Origin: Artemia franciscana
Taxonomy: Eukaryota; Arthropoda; Branchiopoda; Anostraca; Artemiidae
Assembly (NCBI RefSeq): GCF_032884065.1
Contig: NC_088867.1
Coordinates: 50,341,317 to 50,405,316, forward strand
Length of the DNA: 64,000 nucleotides
Reading direction: 5' to 3'
Part shown: piece by piece, positions 12,128 to 25,960 of the stretch
How positions within the stretch are numbered: position 1 is the stretch's first letter
How the letters are laid out: each line of letters starts with the position of its first letter
Translations under genes and position numbers: made by a program
The notes under the pieces: model-generated
Seen by the model: the letters and a program-made list of their open reading frames with translations, nothing else
Database searches by the model: none
What the model was told of the DNA's origin: nothing

Positions 12128-12215
12128 AAGGTAAAGGATACAGCATTAGACTTTACAGTCCGTACCGGCGGTGCTGATCTCCGTTTCTTGGCCCTTCAGC
12201 CAGGAAGTGCAATTT
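12128..12215 (+). repeat. SINE-like conserved block
   Basis: This GC-rich island within AT-rich intron reads 'gtaaaggatacagcattaga' then 'cagtccgtaccggcggtgct' then 'ctccgtttcttggccc'. The compact, well-ordered sequence resembles the conserved body of a short interspersed element I associate with invertebrate genomes, but that is memory, not a search. No RNA polymerase III boxes are clear. Orientation is arbitrary. Confidence 0.4.
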
Positions 12216-12715
12216 CCTTTTTTTTTTCAAAGATCGGAGTAATCATTTACGAAGAATAGATTTTCGAAAAATTGTCTATAAAAGAAGGCAAATAATGATT
12301 GTTTATTTTTTAAATAAAATAAACAAATTAAATTGTTCAAACTGTATAAACAATAAATTGTTTATTTTATTTTTTGATATCAATGCATACATTCGAGAAA
12401 TTTACAATGAGAGATCTAGCAAATTTTACAGTAAAGAGACTGTGACACTATCCCTCCACGGAGAGGACACTATGAAGAGGGCTAACATGCTCAAATATCA
12501 CAATTTTATGGTATATACAGCACTTTTAAACCTTTTTCAGAGGGAAAGGGTAGGAATTCACTTTTTTCATATTATTTACTTTAGTCGCTTTTAGCTCGTA
12601 GGTCCATTTTATAATATTTGGGACAATATCTACCTAGTGCATTACATTTTAACCTAAGGTTATCGTGACTTGCCGCTGTTTGAGTTTGCTTTTTATTTTT
12701 CGGTATTGGACCCTG

Positions 12716-12900
12716 TGGTAGCATAGCGGTCTGATGCTCTGCTTGGCAATACGAGACCCAGGGATCGATCCCCACTGCAGCAAGCTAGAGCGACAGGCTC
12801 ACTGCTTGTCTTATTAAAAACACCCAACAACTGGAACGTCAATTCGACGACTTATGCATCAGTAATAACTATGGCGGATCTTTATCCTTCCATCCTAATG
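12716..12900 (+). mobile_element. tRNA-derived SINE-like element
   Basis: The head at about 12716-12785 has a tRNA-like layout: an A-box-like 'tggtagcatagcgg' and, about 40 bases later, a B-box-like 'gggatcgatcccc'. The stems are imperfect and the 3' part continues into a non-tRNA body to about 12900, which favours a tRNA-derived SINE over a working tRNA gene. It sits in the ACOT9 intron between the exons at 9267-9379 and 12974-13094. Confidence 0.55.
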
Positions 12901-12973
12901 GTAAAACATTTATTTACTTGTTTACATTCTCATTCTTTCAGAAGCTAACTACAATTATAAATCCCAAAGATAC

Positions 12974-13094
12974 CTGCAAATACGTCAAGATCTTCTAAAA
13001 GACGGCCAACTCGGACAGTATTATGATATGTCCGATAGCGTTCACGTAGATAAATATCCGACGCAAGTGGTACAATGGCAGAGTCATAACTATC
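12974..13094 (-). CDS. ACOT9: ACOT9-like acyl-CoA thioesterase, exon (start of first hot-dog domain)
   Basis: This 121-nt minus-strand exon lies between an 'attttacag' acceptor at 13095-13103 and a 'gtatct' donor at 12968-12973. It encodes 40 codons plus one base and begins in phase 0. The text 'DSYDSAIVPL', then 'YRTYHNTVRVGRLLEDLD', matches the family motif in which a substrate-binding strand leads into the R-x-GRLLEDLD helix of the hot-dog fold. The split codon continues correctly at 9379. The upstream exon, expected to carry the mitochondrial targeting region, was not found. The 18 bp outside the exon lead straight into a MITE. Confidence 0.88.
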
Positions 13095-13112
13095 CTGTAA
13101 AATAATTACTTA

Positions 13113-13698
13113 AGGCCGTGATTAAGTGAACTGATGGAACTCGAAAATTCCGTGTTGAAATCGAAAATTTATATTTAAAAAGTACTCAAGTATTCATTGG
13201 CGGAAGATACCGCTTTTAATATCAGGCCGTAGCTTCTTGAAGATGCTACAAAATGTTTGCGATGATTTTGCTCTATTTCCGGTAATTGCTCAGAAATCTT
13301 AGAAAATGTCTCGCTCTTTTCACAAGTGTACTTACTCTATGAAGGATATTGCTTTTAGAACAAAATCGGTAATATCATGAGCAGAAGACAGTAATCTGTA
13401 AGATGATTGCAACCACTTTTCGATGTATTTTCTTGTTTTCAAAGAGTCCCATAGAATATTTTCAGCTACCTGAAATTTTTAAAAGTTTTTTGCCAGAAAG
13501 AATCGCTTCAGATCGCAGATAACACCCCTAGAGACCAGATTGAAAAGCTGGTATAATTAACCTGCTATTCCCACCAATGAATAAGTGCTATTTGAAGGGT
13601 TTTTGACAATCGACGGTCTCTAGAGAATTGAGAGACAGAAGGCTACCCTAACTTTGATTTTGAACCTCGATGTTTTCAAGATCACTTAATCACGGCCT
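13113..13698. mobile_element. MITE with perfect inverted ends and TA target duplication
   Basis: The left end 'aggccgtgattaagtga' is perfectly inverted at the right end (13682-13698). The dinucleotide TA flanks both ends (13111-13112 and 13699-13700), consistent with a 586-bp Tc1/mariner-type non-autonomous element. The interior is non-coding. The left end lies 18 bp from the first base of the ACOT9 exon, so it abuts that exon's 3' splice-site region. Confidence 0.85.
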
Positions 13699-13700
13699 TA

Positions 13701-14488
13701 GAAAATTGATTTTAAACCTATACTCTCATAACTAGACAAATGCACTTTAAATCTACACCAAACCGTATTTTAGATAATTATAATAGCAGTGATAGACATT
13801 AATATATTCTAAGATCACACTGGCTATAGATGGAGTATGAAAAACAAGAAAAAAATAATAAATGAATAGTGGACAGAAAAAAAAATCAAAAATGACAAAA
13901 GTAGATATTTTGGCAAGGACCTCTGCCAAAATGTCTTCAGTGCTCAAAAAAAAAGGAAGAAAAACTAACCTTTTGAAGTAAACTATAATAGAGCAGAAGA
14001 AACACTCCCAAAGTTCACACACTACAGTAAGCAACAATGTGGCGATATTTTATAGACTTTCAAAATCATTATCGTGCTCTTCTAAGTAACGTGTCTTAAC
14101 TGAGTGTGATTCAAGGAGAAAAACTTGGCTTGAAGAAAATTTCTTCTTTTTCTAATTTTATGACAATTAGGAACGGCATTCTCGATAGGATTTACGAGAA
14201 ACCAGACGAAGAGACTGTCATAGAAGAAGTAAAAAGCATAAAAAAATGTAGCATGCACACTTTTGTGAGCTATATAGCCTTATCCGCCCTCCACAAAAAA
14301 AATATGAAAGTCACAATCCGATCACATGGTGATTGGCTGGAAGTTACCGACACTAGTCATTACATCAAGTAAAAATGTGGCGTAAAAATGGACTGCAGAC
14401 TTACAAAGATTTGCTATGTGGAAATACAATATAAGATAGAAAAATCATTGCGAAACACAAGCACGTAAACACCCACCATGCACTGACA
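13701..14488. other. Unassigned; one unrecognised plus-strand open frame
   Basis: A plus-strand open stretch at 14106-14372 (88 codons) has protein-like composition, including 'EKPDEETVIEEVKSIKK' and 'TIRSHGDWLEV', but it begins without ATG and I recognise no family. It could be a decayed transposon-borne gene piece. The remaining DNA is AT-rich and unassigned. Confidence 0.3.
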
Positions 14489-14734
14489 AGAATGGTAGGA
14501 TTCTCCAGGAAAACGTGACATAATAAGGAAGCCCTGGAGAGAAACCCGGAATACACTTTAGAAAACCTTAGCCAACAGCATGAGAGAAAATGTGCATGGA
14601 GAATCCCACCCAGAATGGTGGGATTCTCCAGAAGAACGTGACACAATAAGGAAGCCCTGGAGAGTAGCCCAGAACACACCTTAGAAAACCTTAGCAAATA
14701 GCATGAGAGAAAAAGTGCACAGAGTTCATGAAAA
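14489..14734. repeat. 123-bp tandem duplication, two copies
   Basis: The text 'gaatggtaggattctccagg', 'aataaggaagccctggagag' and 'ttagaaaaccttagc' recurs with an offset of 123 bp (anchors 14491 and 14614). The period is a multiple of three, so on the minus strand a long open frame (14401-14754) contains a 41-residue repeat. No similarity to a known protein is evident and the frame may be incidental. Confidence 0.85.
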
Positions 14735-16510
14735 CCTATGCTGTCTATCGTCAATATAAAGTAACATGTCTATGTAGAATTACCAGCATTCTCCTAGACG
14801 GCAGTTCTGACTGTTTCTTTGGCAGTATCTGTAGAAGATGTTCTCGCTCATTCTTTTCTGGCTCATATGCAACTTGCTTCTTTACAAGCTTAGAAAACTT
14901 CAAAATCACTAGAAGAAATAAAGAAAATAATGAAAAAAGACATATTATCTGCTAACTATCTATTAAAGAAAAGACTAAAATGTAAATCCATAAAATAGCT
15001 GTCTGTGCCAATGCTCCCGATGTCCCAGTAACCTCAGCTGTCAGAAGTTTTGTTTGTAAAAATGAAGACGCCCCCTGACTACTGAAAAGTTCTTTTAGAA
15101 AAGAAAAAACTAGTTTTCCTATTTAAAGGGCGATTAAAAAAGGAAATCAAATTTAGGAGTGTTTCATTATGTTTCCCTGAGAATACATGGCAAAAAGGAC
15201 ACATAACACGACTGATCGAATATCTACAATGTGACAAAGGGGGATTCTAGCAACAAAAATATGGAATTTCTTGACTAGGACTATCTTAATATGTATGACA
15301 CTTTTCAAGCAAGAAGGAGTAGCTACCAGCCTAGGATAACAGCCTAGGATAATTACCACATTTTTCATGAGACCTAAGGCTTGTGGCCCGTTTAATAATA
15401 CATGTCAGTAATAGTGTTCGTGGCTAGTTTCTAAGCCATTTGTTGGCTTGTTGTGCCTATGTGAATTATTAACAAAAAAAACAACTGGTTTTTACACAGT
15501 TAAATGTGGTCTAGCCAACTAAACGAAACTAGGAATTTGCTGGACCAGTTTTATGCAGCATTGCTCAGCACCAGTGTGAAGCAATGGCTGAAAAGATAAC
15601 AGAACATGCTAAAGTTACCAAACCCATATGCGGAAGACATACAGAAAAAAAGTATTCGAAAGATAAACACCCTATTAAAATGTACTGTAACAGATAGATA
15701 ATAATTGTAGGACAGCAAGCATCCTTTCATGAGGAAACCTACCTAAAAGCATTTTGTCCATTTTTGGTCAAAATCGGAAATGCCCTTGTATCCAGGAGTT
15801 TCGAGAACTTAGCCAGATAAATGAAAATATTACAAATCTTTACTAAAAATACCCTTTTTGGATCACTTCAATTAGGAACAAGTCGGAATGAAAACACGTA
15901 AGGGGGAGCATGACTGAAGGTTTGAGTAAAATTTGATGGATGAGGAGCGTCCACGCCAATATTGGCCTCAAGCACCTTAGTAGCGGGATGAGTTATTCGT
16001 AATATTGCCACTAATAATCTGCTATGTTAATTCACCCAATTAAGAACGCCCGTTTTTACTGTCCTATGACTTATTTGTTTTTTGTGATTCCACAACATGA
16101 AATATAGAACATAGCATTATCTGTAACGAGAAGTTCCAAAACTGGTGAGTATAAAATTAACGTGACTTAAGTTGAGAAACAAAGCAGCTTTTAAGACATT
16201 GGCTTCCAAAGTAAACTAACCAAGATAAAATTCGTTACCTTCGTTTATAATTGGATAAGACTTAGAGATACTTATAGGACTAAGTGGAATATTTTCCACT
16301 AGAAGTGATGAACAATAAACATAATAAAATTTGGCAACATCGGTTCAGAAAACATATGAAAGGAATATATTAGATACAGCAGGAGCCCTTCCCTAACTGC
16401 AGCAATATCTTGGCCGAAGTTTTCATCAACCTTAAGTATGCTTACTCGTAATTAAGTAAAACACCAGAAAGCGCCCATCTCTTGGTTCTGAAGGAAAATC
16501 GATAAAATAA
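14735..16510. other. Unassigned AT-rich DNA
   Basis: Short open frames on both strands lack recognisable domains or splice context. I looked on the minus strand for the missing ACOT9 upstream exon and did not find a convincing candidate. Confidence 0.5.
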
Positions 16511-16512
16511 CT

Positions 16513-16794
16513 TAAGCTCCGTTTTCAGGCAACTCACATGCAACACGAGGTTCAACACGGGTTGTGCAGATTATCGTTTTGAGTGCTGTGTTCAACCCAG
16601 ATTTAGGTCTTCTCAAAACCCGTGTTCCCGCCATGCTATTTTGGCGCATTACCATAAGAACCTACGTCTAGCATGCTTGGAACTAGTGAGATGAAAACGC
16701 TTTAAAGTGTGACTAGTTGAACACGGAGAAACTGAAAACGATTTTTATCGAACCCTCTCAAAACACGCTTCAAAACCCAGTCCCTGAAAACATA
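16513..16794. mobile_element. Possible small MITE (weak)
   Basis: A short inverted pair, 'gttttcaggcaact' near 16519 and 'agtccctgaaaac' near 16779, brackets a stretch with repeated 'aacacg' and 'ttcaac' motifs in both orientations. The inverted match is short and imperfect and no target duplication is clear, so this is tentative. Confidence 0.25.
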
Positions 16795-17640
16795 ACTTTA
16801 TTAGTTTTCCATTGTTTTTTGTTTACTAAATTGATTATTAAGAGATTCCACCAAAAACTTTTGATAAAATAAACCTCTTTTTTTCAAAAATATACACTTG
16901 TCAAACATAAATAAACTTAAAACTCGTCGCCAAAGTAAGCAATATTAAGTTCTTTGGTAGCGACCAAATGAATCTAAATCTAGTTCAGATATTTTTTCTT
17001 AATTGAGCACACCACATACTGATTAATAGAGAATATTTTTGCTCACTGAAATGGCAACCTGTCCCTACTTTTGCCTGATGTGTGTTTGAGAACTCTTTCA
17101 TGTTGTATACAAGGGTGTAGAGCTGTTCAATTTGGGGAATTCATGTTTTGGAAGAGTGAGAGTGAGTGTTTCTTAGTTAAAGGGGTGTCTGAAAGGAATG
17201 CGCCACTAAACAGTTGTGTAAGTTTGTTTGTATATGGGCTAAACAAAGGAAATTATGTGATAGGGGACAGATTTTTAAAATGTGTAGGCATCAATATGGT
17301 TTTCGTTGTTTGTTCAAAATATTCACCTTGTTGTGTCAATTTGTTGTTTTTCTGTGCGTTTTTTTGTGTTGTGTTTTTTTTTGTATTATTTTAAGTTGTA
17401 TTTTGTTGGTCTTTTGTGTATCACTTTAGCCCATAGGCTTTTGCATAAAATCTTAACTATAGTTCATTAGCAACAATTACTTAAGGTATACTATACATGT
17501 ACAAAACAGACAAAGAACTTCAGCTCTGTTTGGGTAGTAATTCCTGTAAAATCTAAAAAAAGGACTTTACTCCATTGCAGATCTGCCCGTATATCATAGA
17601 ACAAGGAATACAAAAAATTTGGAATGTCCAATTATCTTAC
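16795..17640. other. Unassigned AT-rich DNA
   Basis: A plus-strand open frame at 17071-17394 is rich in Cys, Phe and Val because of T-rich sequence. It has no recognised domain and no ATG at its start. Nothing else is supported. Confidence 0.5.
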
Positions 17641-17750
17641 CATCATTAATTGTCTGTGTTTCCCCATTATTTTCGGCAGGAATAAGTAAAGTTCTAGCTT
17701 GGAACCAATGGCGTTGGGTCATCTGATTAGCCAACTGACATAAAAGTCCC
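17641..17750 (-). CDS. Candidate internal exon of an unidentified minus-strand gene
   Basis: A strong acceptor ('ctttctttcag', 17751-17761) and donor ('gtaagat', 17634-17640) bracket 110 nt open in one frame. The frame reads 'LCQLANQMTQRHWFQA' and then an Asn/Glu/Thr-rich tail. It would start by completing a split codon and end in phase 1. That phase does not fit direct splicing to the ACOT9 exon at 12974-13094, which begins in phase 0. An additional exon or a different gene would be needed. I do not recognise the peptide. Confidence 0.4.
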
Positions 17751-19109
<1,359 letters not shown>

Positions 19110-19129
19110 TATATATATAAATATAAGTC

Positions 19130-19850
19130 CAGAAATTATGTCTTTGAGGATGACAGCCTACCCACAGCCCTCAGGGCAAGGGTTGTAAGTTATACCTTGG
19201 GGGCGTTTAAGGTTTTCACAGAAAGGCTGGTCGCAGAAACTTCGGAAGAAGCTCATTGGATGAGTAATCAGGAGTTCTAGTGCCCTTTTTAAGAGTCAAA
19301 GTGATTGGAGGGCATAATTCCCCCCACGCGTCTTATTTTCCTGAAATACATCTGAGATTAATTTTGAGATAGCAATTTGTCCAAAAAATAGTTCAAAGAT
19401 TACATAACAAGATCTTTGGGGTTGACAAAACCCCCCAGAATCCGGGGGCGAGGGGTTGCTAGTTATACACCCAGGGAAAATTGGTCGTGTGAACTTCAGA
19501 CGAGGCTCATTCGATTTGAAATGTAGTTCTAGACCCCTGTAGAGGGTCAAAAGTGATGAAAGGAAACTAGCCCCCCCCTTCCCTCCCTGACATCCTCTTT
19601 TCCCCAAATGCATCCAACCGAAATTGTGAGATAGCCATTTTGTTCACTATAGTCCAAATAAAATATAACAATGTCTTCAGGGTGGACACGACTCCTCAGA
19701 GCCCAGGGTTTTAAGTTATACCCTGGGCATATAATGGATGGAGCTTATTTGATTAAAAGTTGGAAGTTCTAGTGAACTTAAGACTCAAAAGTGAATGAAG
19801 GGCAAGAAATACTTTGTCACAGTAAAGTTTTTGGCCAGTTTAAAGTCAGA
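19130..19850 (-). repeat. Three degenerate tandem units related to family A
   Basis: Units begin near 19137, 19408 and 19668 with variants of 'gtctttgaggatgacagcc', 'gggcaagggttgtaagtta', 'tagtgccctttttaagagtc' and 'tgagatagcaatttgtcc'. These correspond to the reverse strand of the middle of family A. The period is roughly 260-270 bp and the units are strongly diverged, so this is an old tandem amplification of one internal segment. Confidence 0.7.
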
Positions 19851-19854
19851 AAAC

Positions 19855-20275
19855 AATTCTTACTTCATAATATGCTGAATAATTGTACCTAAAACATTTT
19901 GCATGCAGACCCGCTAAACACTAAACACCCACCCCCCCCCCCCAAATATGCAAATATATAGTCCAAATTTGTTTCTAAAGTAACGAAGAAACCGGTTTGC
20001 TCTCGAGTTTTACACATCGCAAACTTGAGCAAGTGGCATTACACAAGTAATTACTTGCGTATTAGATAGTACTAGTGGAAGAAAAATTACTTGTGTGTTA
20101 TATGCCACTCGCTGAAGTTTGCGATGCGTAAAACTTTTCGTTACTTTAGAAAAAATTTGGGCTATATATTTGCATATTAGGGGGGGGTTAAAGTAAACGG
20201 GTCTGCATGCAAAATGTGTTAGATACAATTACTCTGCATATTCTGAACTAAGAATTGTTTCAGACTTGAGGCTGT
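19855..20275. repeat. Long inverted repeat (foldback), arms about 190-210 bp
   Basis: The left arm (about 19855-20070) and right arm (about 20080-20275) are inverted copies. Both carry 'cattttgcatgcagacccg', a C/G-rich run, 'atatgcaaatatatag', 'ctaaagtaacga', 'cgcaaactt' and 'acaagtaatt' in mirrored order. The central loop is about 20-30 bp. A third, diverged copy follows at about 20280-20460 and a fourth fragment is at 41637-41715. It is non-coding and resembles a foldback element. Confidence 0.8.
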
Positions 20276-20464
20276 CCAAATTCCCTCCCCCTTATGTGCA
20301 AACACATAACCCAAATTATACATTGCCCATCTATTCTGTCACTTGTCTTTGTCTTGTCTCAGACTAACCTGAAAGAAACTAATGAAAAAAATCGTTTGCT
20401 TTCGAGTTTTAAACAGTGTCAACTTGAGTGAGTGGTGTAAAATACACAATTACCAACATTCCTT

Positions 20465-20670
20465 CCCTCTGTGGAAAATCTAAAGACTAAACTCAAATAA
20501 AATTCTGAAATTTGGAAAGCCTCATTTTCCACGGGGAGGGTATATACCGGGGTTATTTTCCATGTAGGGAGAGGGTATTTTCCAAATGGGGGGGTATTTC
20601 TACAGAGGGAGGGATTTTTTCGGGGAGTATTTTCCTCAGGGGGGGGGGCATTTCAGGGGGTTAATGTTGG
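20465..20670 (+). repeat. G-rich minisatellite
   Basis: Short units of the form 'gggggggtattttcca' repeat about seven times with variation. Several clusters of three or more G within short distance give some quadruplex potential on the plus strand. The motif resembles the C-rich block of family A seen from the other strand. Confidence 0.6.
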
Positions 20671-20739
20671 CTACCTGTTGAAAGATCCAGTATTTATGCC
20701 TTTGAAGATGTCAACCCCCCAAACGGCCCTCAGGGCAAT

Positions 20740-22860
20740 TTGTTCGTTTCCAAAAACACAGAGGGCATTCAGGTGAGCCTTTCAGAGAATGTTGAGTATG
20801 GTGTTGAACTATATCAAAGCATATTATATACACACGGACTATTAAAAGAGCATGACTCAGGAATGGCTGAATATATTAATTTGGAACTTCCAAGAAATGA
20901 TAAAGGAGATGACGAAAAAGACAATATTTGCATGATACTGCTACTACTACAACTACCACCACCACTACTGTTACCACTACTACTACCACACTATTCAATT
21001 TAAAATATCGAGGGAAATCTAGAATAAATCAGATGATGCTATGTGCTTGTACATTGTCAAAAGAGTGTATCTAAAGAATTGATTTGGGTATTAAGTAGGA
21101 GCTTTAAGAGAATGCTTAAAGGGGAAAATCATCTGACCAAAAGGCAATGTGCACATGCTATACTAATACTACAATCACTGCTACATTTACTACTACTACT
21201 ACCACTACTACTTCCATCACGACTACTTGTAAGGCTATGAGCGTTGAGATGAAAATTTCAAGATATGTGAACATACAGATTATCAAAGGGACATACCATC
21301 AATGTCATAGCAATGACTAAGTCTATTAAGCAAAAACTTTCAGGACTTGATGAAAGCAATGTTCAACAGACCAAAAGGCAATGCGTTAATACTGCTGCTG
21401 CTACTATGGCTAGAGCTATTACTATTAATACTACTAGTAATACCAATACTACCACTGTGACTACTATTACTTCTATAGATAATGGTAGGAAGGTGAAATT
21501 TTCAAGGAATGTTGAGGGGGAAGGGGAACTGAATCCCAATACTCCATCTGTATGCAGGTTGTCAAAAGGATGTAATAGCAATATCTTAGAATCAGTTTGG
21601 TGTGTGAAGTTGAAACTAACAGTGTTTGTTGTGAGGATGTGGAACTAACCAAAAGGAAATATTTGCATCCTACTGCTACTGCTTCTACTCACACAAATAC
21701 TACTGCTACTATTAATACTACTTCTACTGCTACTACTATTACCACTGCAGCTAAGGCTGCTATTATTAATTCTACTGCCAATACTACTATTGTTGCTGTT
21801 AAAACTAAGGGCATTAAGGCGAAAAATTTTGTTATGCATTGAAACTGTATTAAACTAAATTGAAACACTCTATACCCACAGAGGCTGTCAAGAGGACATA
21901 CCAGAAATGCTTTAGGAGTGGTTGATGGTATTAAGCTGAAAATTTCAGCATGTGTTGAAGGGGATGTTGAAGAGACCAAAGGTGCTATGTACATACTGTT
22001 ACTATTGCTACTATGCAAGCTAAGAGCATTAAGGTGAAGCTTTTAAGGAATATTTAAGCAGATGTTGAAGTAAATTAAGACAAACTTAAGTATGTAGATT
22101 TTCAAAAAGGTGACAAAGCCCTATCTCAAGAATAGCTTATATTATTAAGTTACAACTTTAAGGGCAAGCTGTGGCAAATCTTGAATTAGCCAGAAGGCAC
22201 TATGTGTATACTATTAATACTACCACTACAGTTATTGTAACTTATGACACTAAGGGTATTAAGGTTAAATTTTTAGGGAATGTTAAGGGAGAGTTTCAAT
22301 TAAAAAAAAAACTATATGAGTGCAGGCCTGGATTTACCAATGAGCCTTGGCCTAGGGGCGCACAGTGCCAGGGGACAGCAAATTATCACAGTGATGTTTT
22401 TTTCTTAACAAAAACTGGACCAGTGATCAAACCAAAGGAGCTATGTGCATACTGTTACTATTGTTGCTACAGCTATTGCTACTATGCAAGCTAAGAGGAT
22501 TAGGGTGAAGCTTTTAAGGAATATTTAGGCAGATGTTGAGCTAAATTTAAACAAACTATAGGCATGTGTATTTTCAAAAAGGTGACAAAGCAATATTTCA
22601 AGAATAGCTTATATTATTAAGTTACACCTTTAAGGGCAAGTTGTGGCGGATTTTGAGGTAGCCAGAAGGCACTATGTGTATTCTAATAATACTACCACTA
22701 CAGTTACTGTAACTTATGACACTAAGGGTATTAAGGTGAAACTTTTAGGGAATGTTAAGGGAGAGTTTCAATTTAAAAAAAAACTATATGACTGTAGCTC
22801 TGAATTTACCAATAAGCCCTGGCCTAGGGATACACAATGCCAGGGGCTACAATAAAATAT
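20740..22860 (+). repeat. Array of 215-325 bp units with ACT/CTA trinucleotide runs
   Basis: Units share 'accaaaaggcaatgtgcaca' or variants (anchors near 21138, 21369, 21648, 21974, 22189, 22434 and 22660), then runs of ACT/CTA triplets, then 'aagggcattaaggtgaaa' and 'aaggaatgttgaaggggatg'. The last part is a higher-order duplication with a 471-bp offset (22018 versus 22489, 22191 versus 22662). Open frames are Thr/Ser/Asn-rich because of the triplets and are not taken as genes. A related unit reappears at 26470-26720, after the LINE. Confidence 0.75.
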
Positions 22861-22864
22861 CACA

Positions 22865-23335
22865 GTGATTTTATTCGTATCAAAACTGGACTATTGTTAT
22901 TTATTGTCAAACTGCCATTTGCATTCAACTGCCATACAACCCATTAACAGAAAAGTAACTTTAAAACAACACAAGAATTCTGTGGCATATGGAATACCAG
23001 AATCTTGTGAAGAAGCGGCTGGTATTCAAATGTTTGTTAAGGACCGTCTTTCCCAATCATATAATCTGCTACCTGTCAATGTTCTGGAGCCACAGCAACT
23101 TGGAAACTATTCTCCAAAACCAGGTGACCGCCCTAGGCCTGCTCTTTTCCTCACAGACAGTTACAAGGTTAAAAAGGAGATTGTGGCTAGATCAAGAGAA
23201 CTGAAGGGGAATGTACAGTTTCACTTTGATCAAACAAAGGCAGAAAGAGAAAAGCAAAAACAGAATCAGACGTCAAAAAAAGGGGCTACAATGGAGCACT
23301 GGCTCCACTGCCCACTGAAACAAGCCCAACTATAA
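22865..23335 (+). pseudogene. LINE ORF1-like fragment
   Basis: An open frame of 156 codons contains 'VAYGIPES', 'PGDRPRPALF' and a basic, Gln/Lys-rich tail. The RPRP motif with a following strand is typical of ORF1 proteins of CR1/Jockey-type and related non-LTR elements, which bind the element RNA. Its N-terminus is unclear and it is shorter than usual ORF1 proteins, so it is probably a 5'-truncated remnant. It directly precedes the endonuclease/RT region. Confidence 0.6.
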
Positions 23336-23445
23336 ATAGTTCGTTTTCTAGTAGTTTTAGTGTTGATGCTGATAATAGTGATGCTTTCCATTCGTGCTCG
23401 AGCTCTAACTCGACGAACAAAAGTTGCATAAGCTTACCAAAAGTT

Positions 23446-25960
23446 ATGAATAATAACTACCCAGTCAGCAGAAAGAAAGTGTTGGAACTTTTTTACATGA
23501 ACATTGATACAGTGACAAACAAGCTTCCAGAACTGAAACTGGAGGCCACCACTGAAGATTTTGATATACTATGCACCTGTGAGTTGACCCTTAAGAACCC
23601 CAGTAGCCCACTGGCAGAAAACCAGATCAGGATAACTGGATATCACCTGTTCTCAAATCTGTCTATTAACCCCGAGAGAGGCACCGCCATCTACACAAAG
23701 GAGGGAATAAATGTTAGAGATTTATCTTTTAATCACAATTATTCCCTATGGATTGAAAGTGTTTTTGTCTGGATTATTAATGAGGGTATAAACCATTGCT
23801 GATAGGTTTTCATATATAGAAGCCCCAGTTGCCCTGATGCCCTTGCGTCTAACCAAGCTCTAATTCAGTTGACTGAAGAAGCATCCAATCATAATAATCA
23901 GGACTTAATTCTTCTTGGAGATTTGAATCTACCAGATGTCAAATGGGTTGAGGGCTTGGGTTATCAATAAAGATCAATTGTCAGTAACCCATTTGCTGAG
24001 TATTTGGGTAGCAATAGCTTAAATCAAATAATAGACCAACCGATCTGGTATAAAAATAACCAGACGCCATCCCTACTAGATTTGACAATCACTAACAACC
24101 CAGAATTGTTAGTGAACACCGAGTACCTCCCTCCCATTGGTGCCAGCGACCACGTCTACATCTGCCATGACTTGCTGCTTAGTCAACAAACAAACAACTG
24201 TACTAAATGAATTTACACCAACAACAGAAAAGTTAAGGAGATAATTGAAGTAGAATGGGACCAAGTGATTGTCAAAGGAGACATAGAGCTAGCCTGACAA
24301 AATCTTAAGAACAGCTTGCTCCAAGCTGAGAGGACATGTACTTCAAGTTCATTCATGAAGGCAGCAAAAACACTGCCACACCTGAACTGACCTATTAAAA
24401 GGGCTATAAAGCATAAAAAGAAGGCCTTTTTCAAAATATATCAAACTAGGCACTTCATAGCTGATTATGAAGGTAACTTAGCGTCAAATATCCAAGACAA
24501 CCCAAAAAGGTTCTGGAGATACATATCTACTAAAGATAAGAGTAGACAAACTATTCCATTCCTGCTCAACCCTGAAGGAAAAAAGCTGGAAGATCCAGAG
24601 CCAATAGCAAATTTACTTAACAACACATTTGCATCCAACTTCTTAGTGGACCCCTCAATGCCGAAAATTTACATCACAATGGACGAGATTAAGAAAAGAC
24701 TGAGTAAACTAGACCCCAACAAAGCTAAAGGCTCAGACGATATACATCCCTGGCTCCTTAAAGAACTTGCAGATATAGTAGCTGAGCCGCTTTGTTTGCT
24801 CTTCAAGCTGTCTTTTCAGACTAGTAGCCTACCTGCAGATTGGCGGACAGCCATAATTAATCGTTATTCAAGAAAGGATCTAGAACCCAGCATGAGAACT
24901 ATCAACCCGTTAGCCTGACCTCGGTTGTGGCCAAACTTATCAAAGGGCTGGTTAATGACGCAATCATAGCACATATAACCAAAAATGGCCTTCTTTTTGG
25001 TGGTCAGCATGGCTTTGGGAAAGGCATGTCTATTGAAACAAATATAATACTAGCTTATGAATCTATAACTGATATGCTGGAGCAGGATGTTCCAGTTGAT
25101 GTGTTCCTACTGGATCAAGCTAAGGCCTTTTATAAAATGTCTTACTGCTACCTTATGATCAAGCTGTCAGTATATCAGATAGAAAATGATGTTGCCCAGT
25201 GAATCCACAGCTTCCTATCTGACAGAACTCACATTGTCACTGTATATGATGAAAGAGGTGACCACATCTACCCCACACCAGTTCACATTAAGAGTGGTAT
25301 CCCCTAAGGAACCAAGCTAGGTCCAATTCTGTTTAACCTCTATGTAAATGATGCTCCTGAGGTGGTTAAGAATGGCTTTGAACTAAATGCAGATAATTCC
25401 AAACTCTTTGGTCCAGCAGCCTCAACAGAAAATTGCTCTTCTGTACAAGAAGATCTCAACAACCTTTGTCTGTTGGCAACAACCTGGATGCTGAAGCTCA
25501 ACACATGCAAAGTCCTTCATCTTGGTCCAAACAACCCCTACCATAGTTATTACATGGTTCACTCTGCAGTGCTGATATACCCATTCAGAGTACTGCAGAA
25601 GAGCATGATCTTGGGGTAATCATTGACAATAAACTTAAATTTCATAGTCATGCTGAAACCAAGCAGCTAAGGCAAACAAGGTCCTTGGTTTGGTCAAGCC
25701 TTCAGTGACAAGTCGCAAACCAAGAGTAATCAAGAAGCAATACACAGCCCTTGTTCGTCCCCATCTTGATTTTGGCATGTCGGTTGCCAACCCGCACTTT
25801 AAGTATGACATGGGGGTACTTGAGAAGGTGCAGCACAGGGCAACAAAACTCCCTTTTTCCGAAAAGCAAATCTCATACAAGCACCAACTAAAAAAGCTTG
25901 ACCTTCTTACCTTAATGTACCATAGAATAGAGGAGATGTTATCCAAGCATTTAAGATGAT
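23446..25960 (+). pseudogene. CR1/Jockey-like LINE ORF2 (endonuclease-reverse transcriptase), dead
   Basis: Fragments in changing frames follow the family order. The APE-type endonuclease carries 'MNIDTVTNKLPEL' near 23500, 'FDILCTCE' near 23560, 'LLGDLNLPDVKW' near 23920 and 'ASDH' near 24146. The reverse transcriptase carries 'KAKGSDDIHPWLLKEL' near 24725, 'SLPADWR' near 24830 and 'LGPILFNLYVND' near 25320. The expected Asp-rich YADD motif is degraded to 'NADN' near 25390, and the Gln of the PQG motif is a TAA stop near 25304. Several frameshifts and stops make it non-functional. Confidence 0.85.
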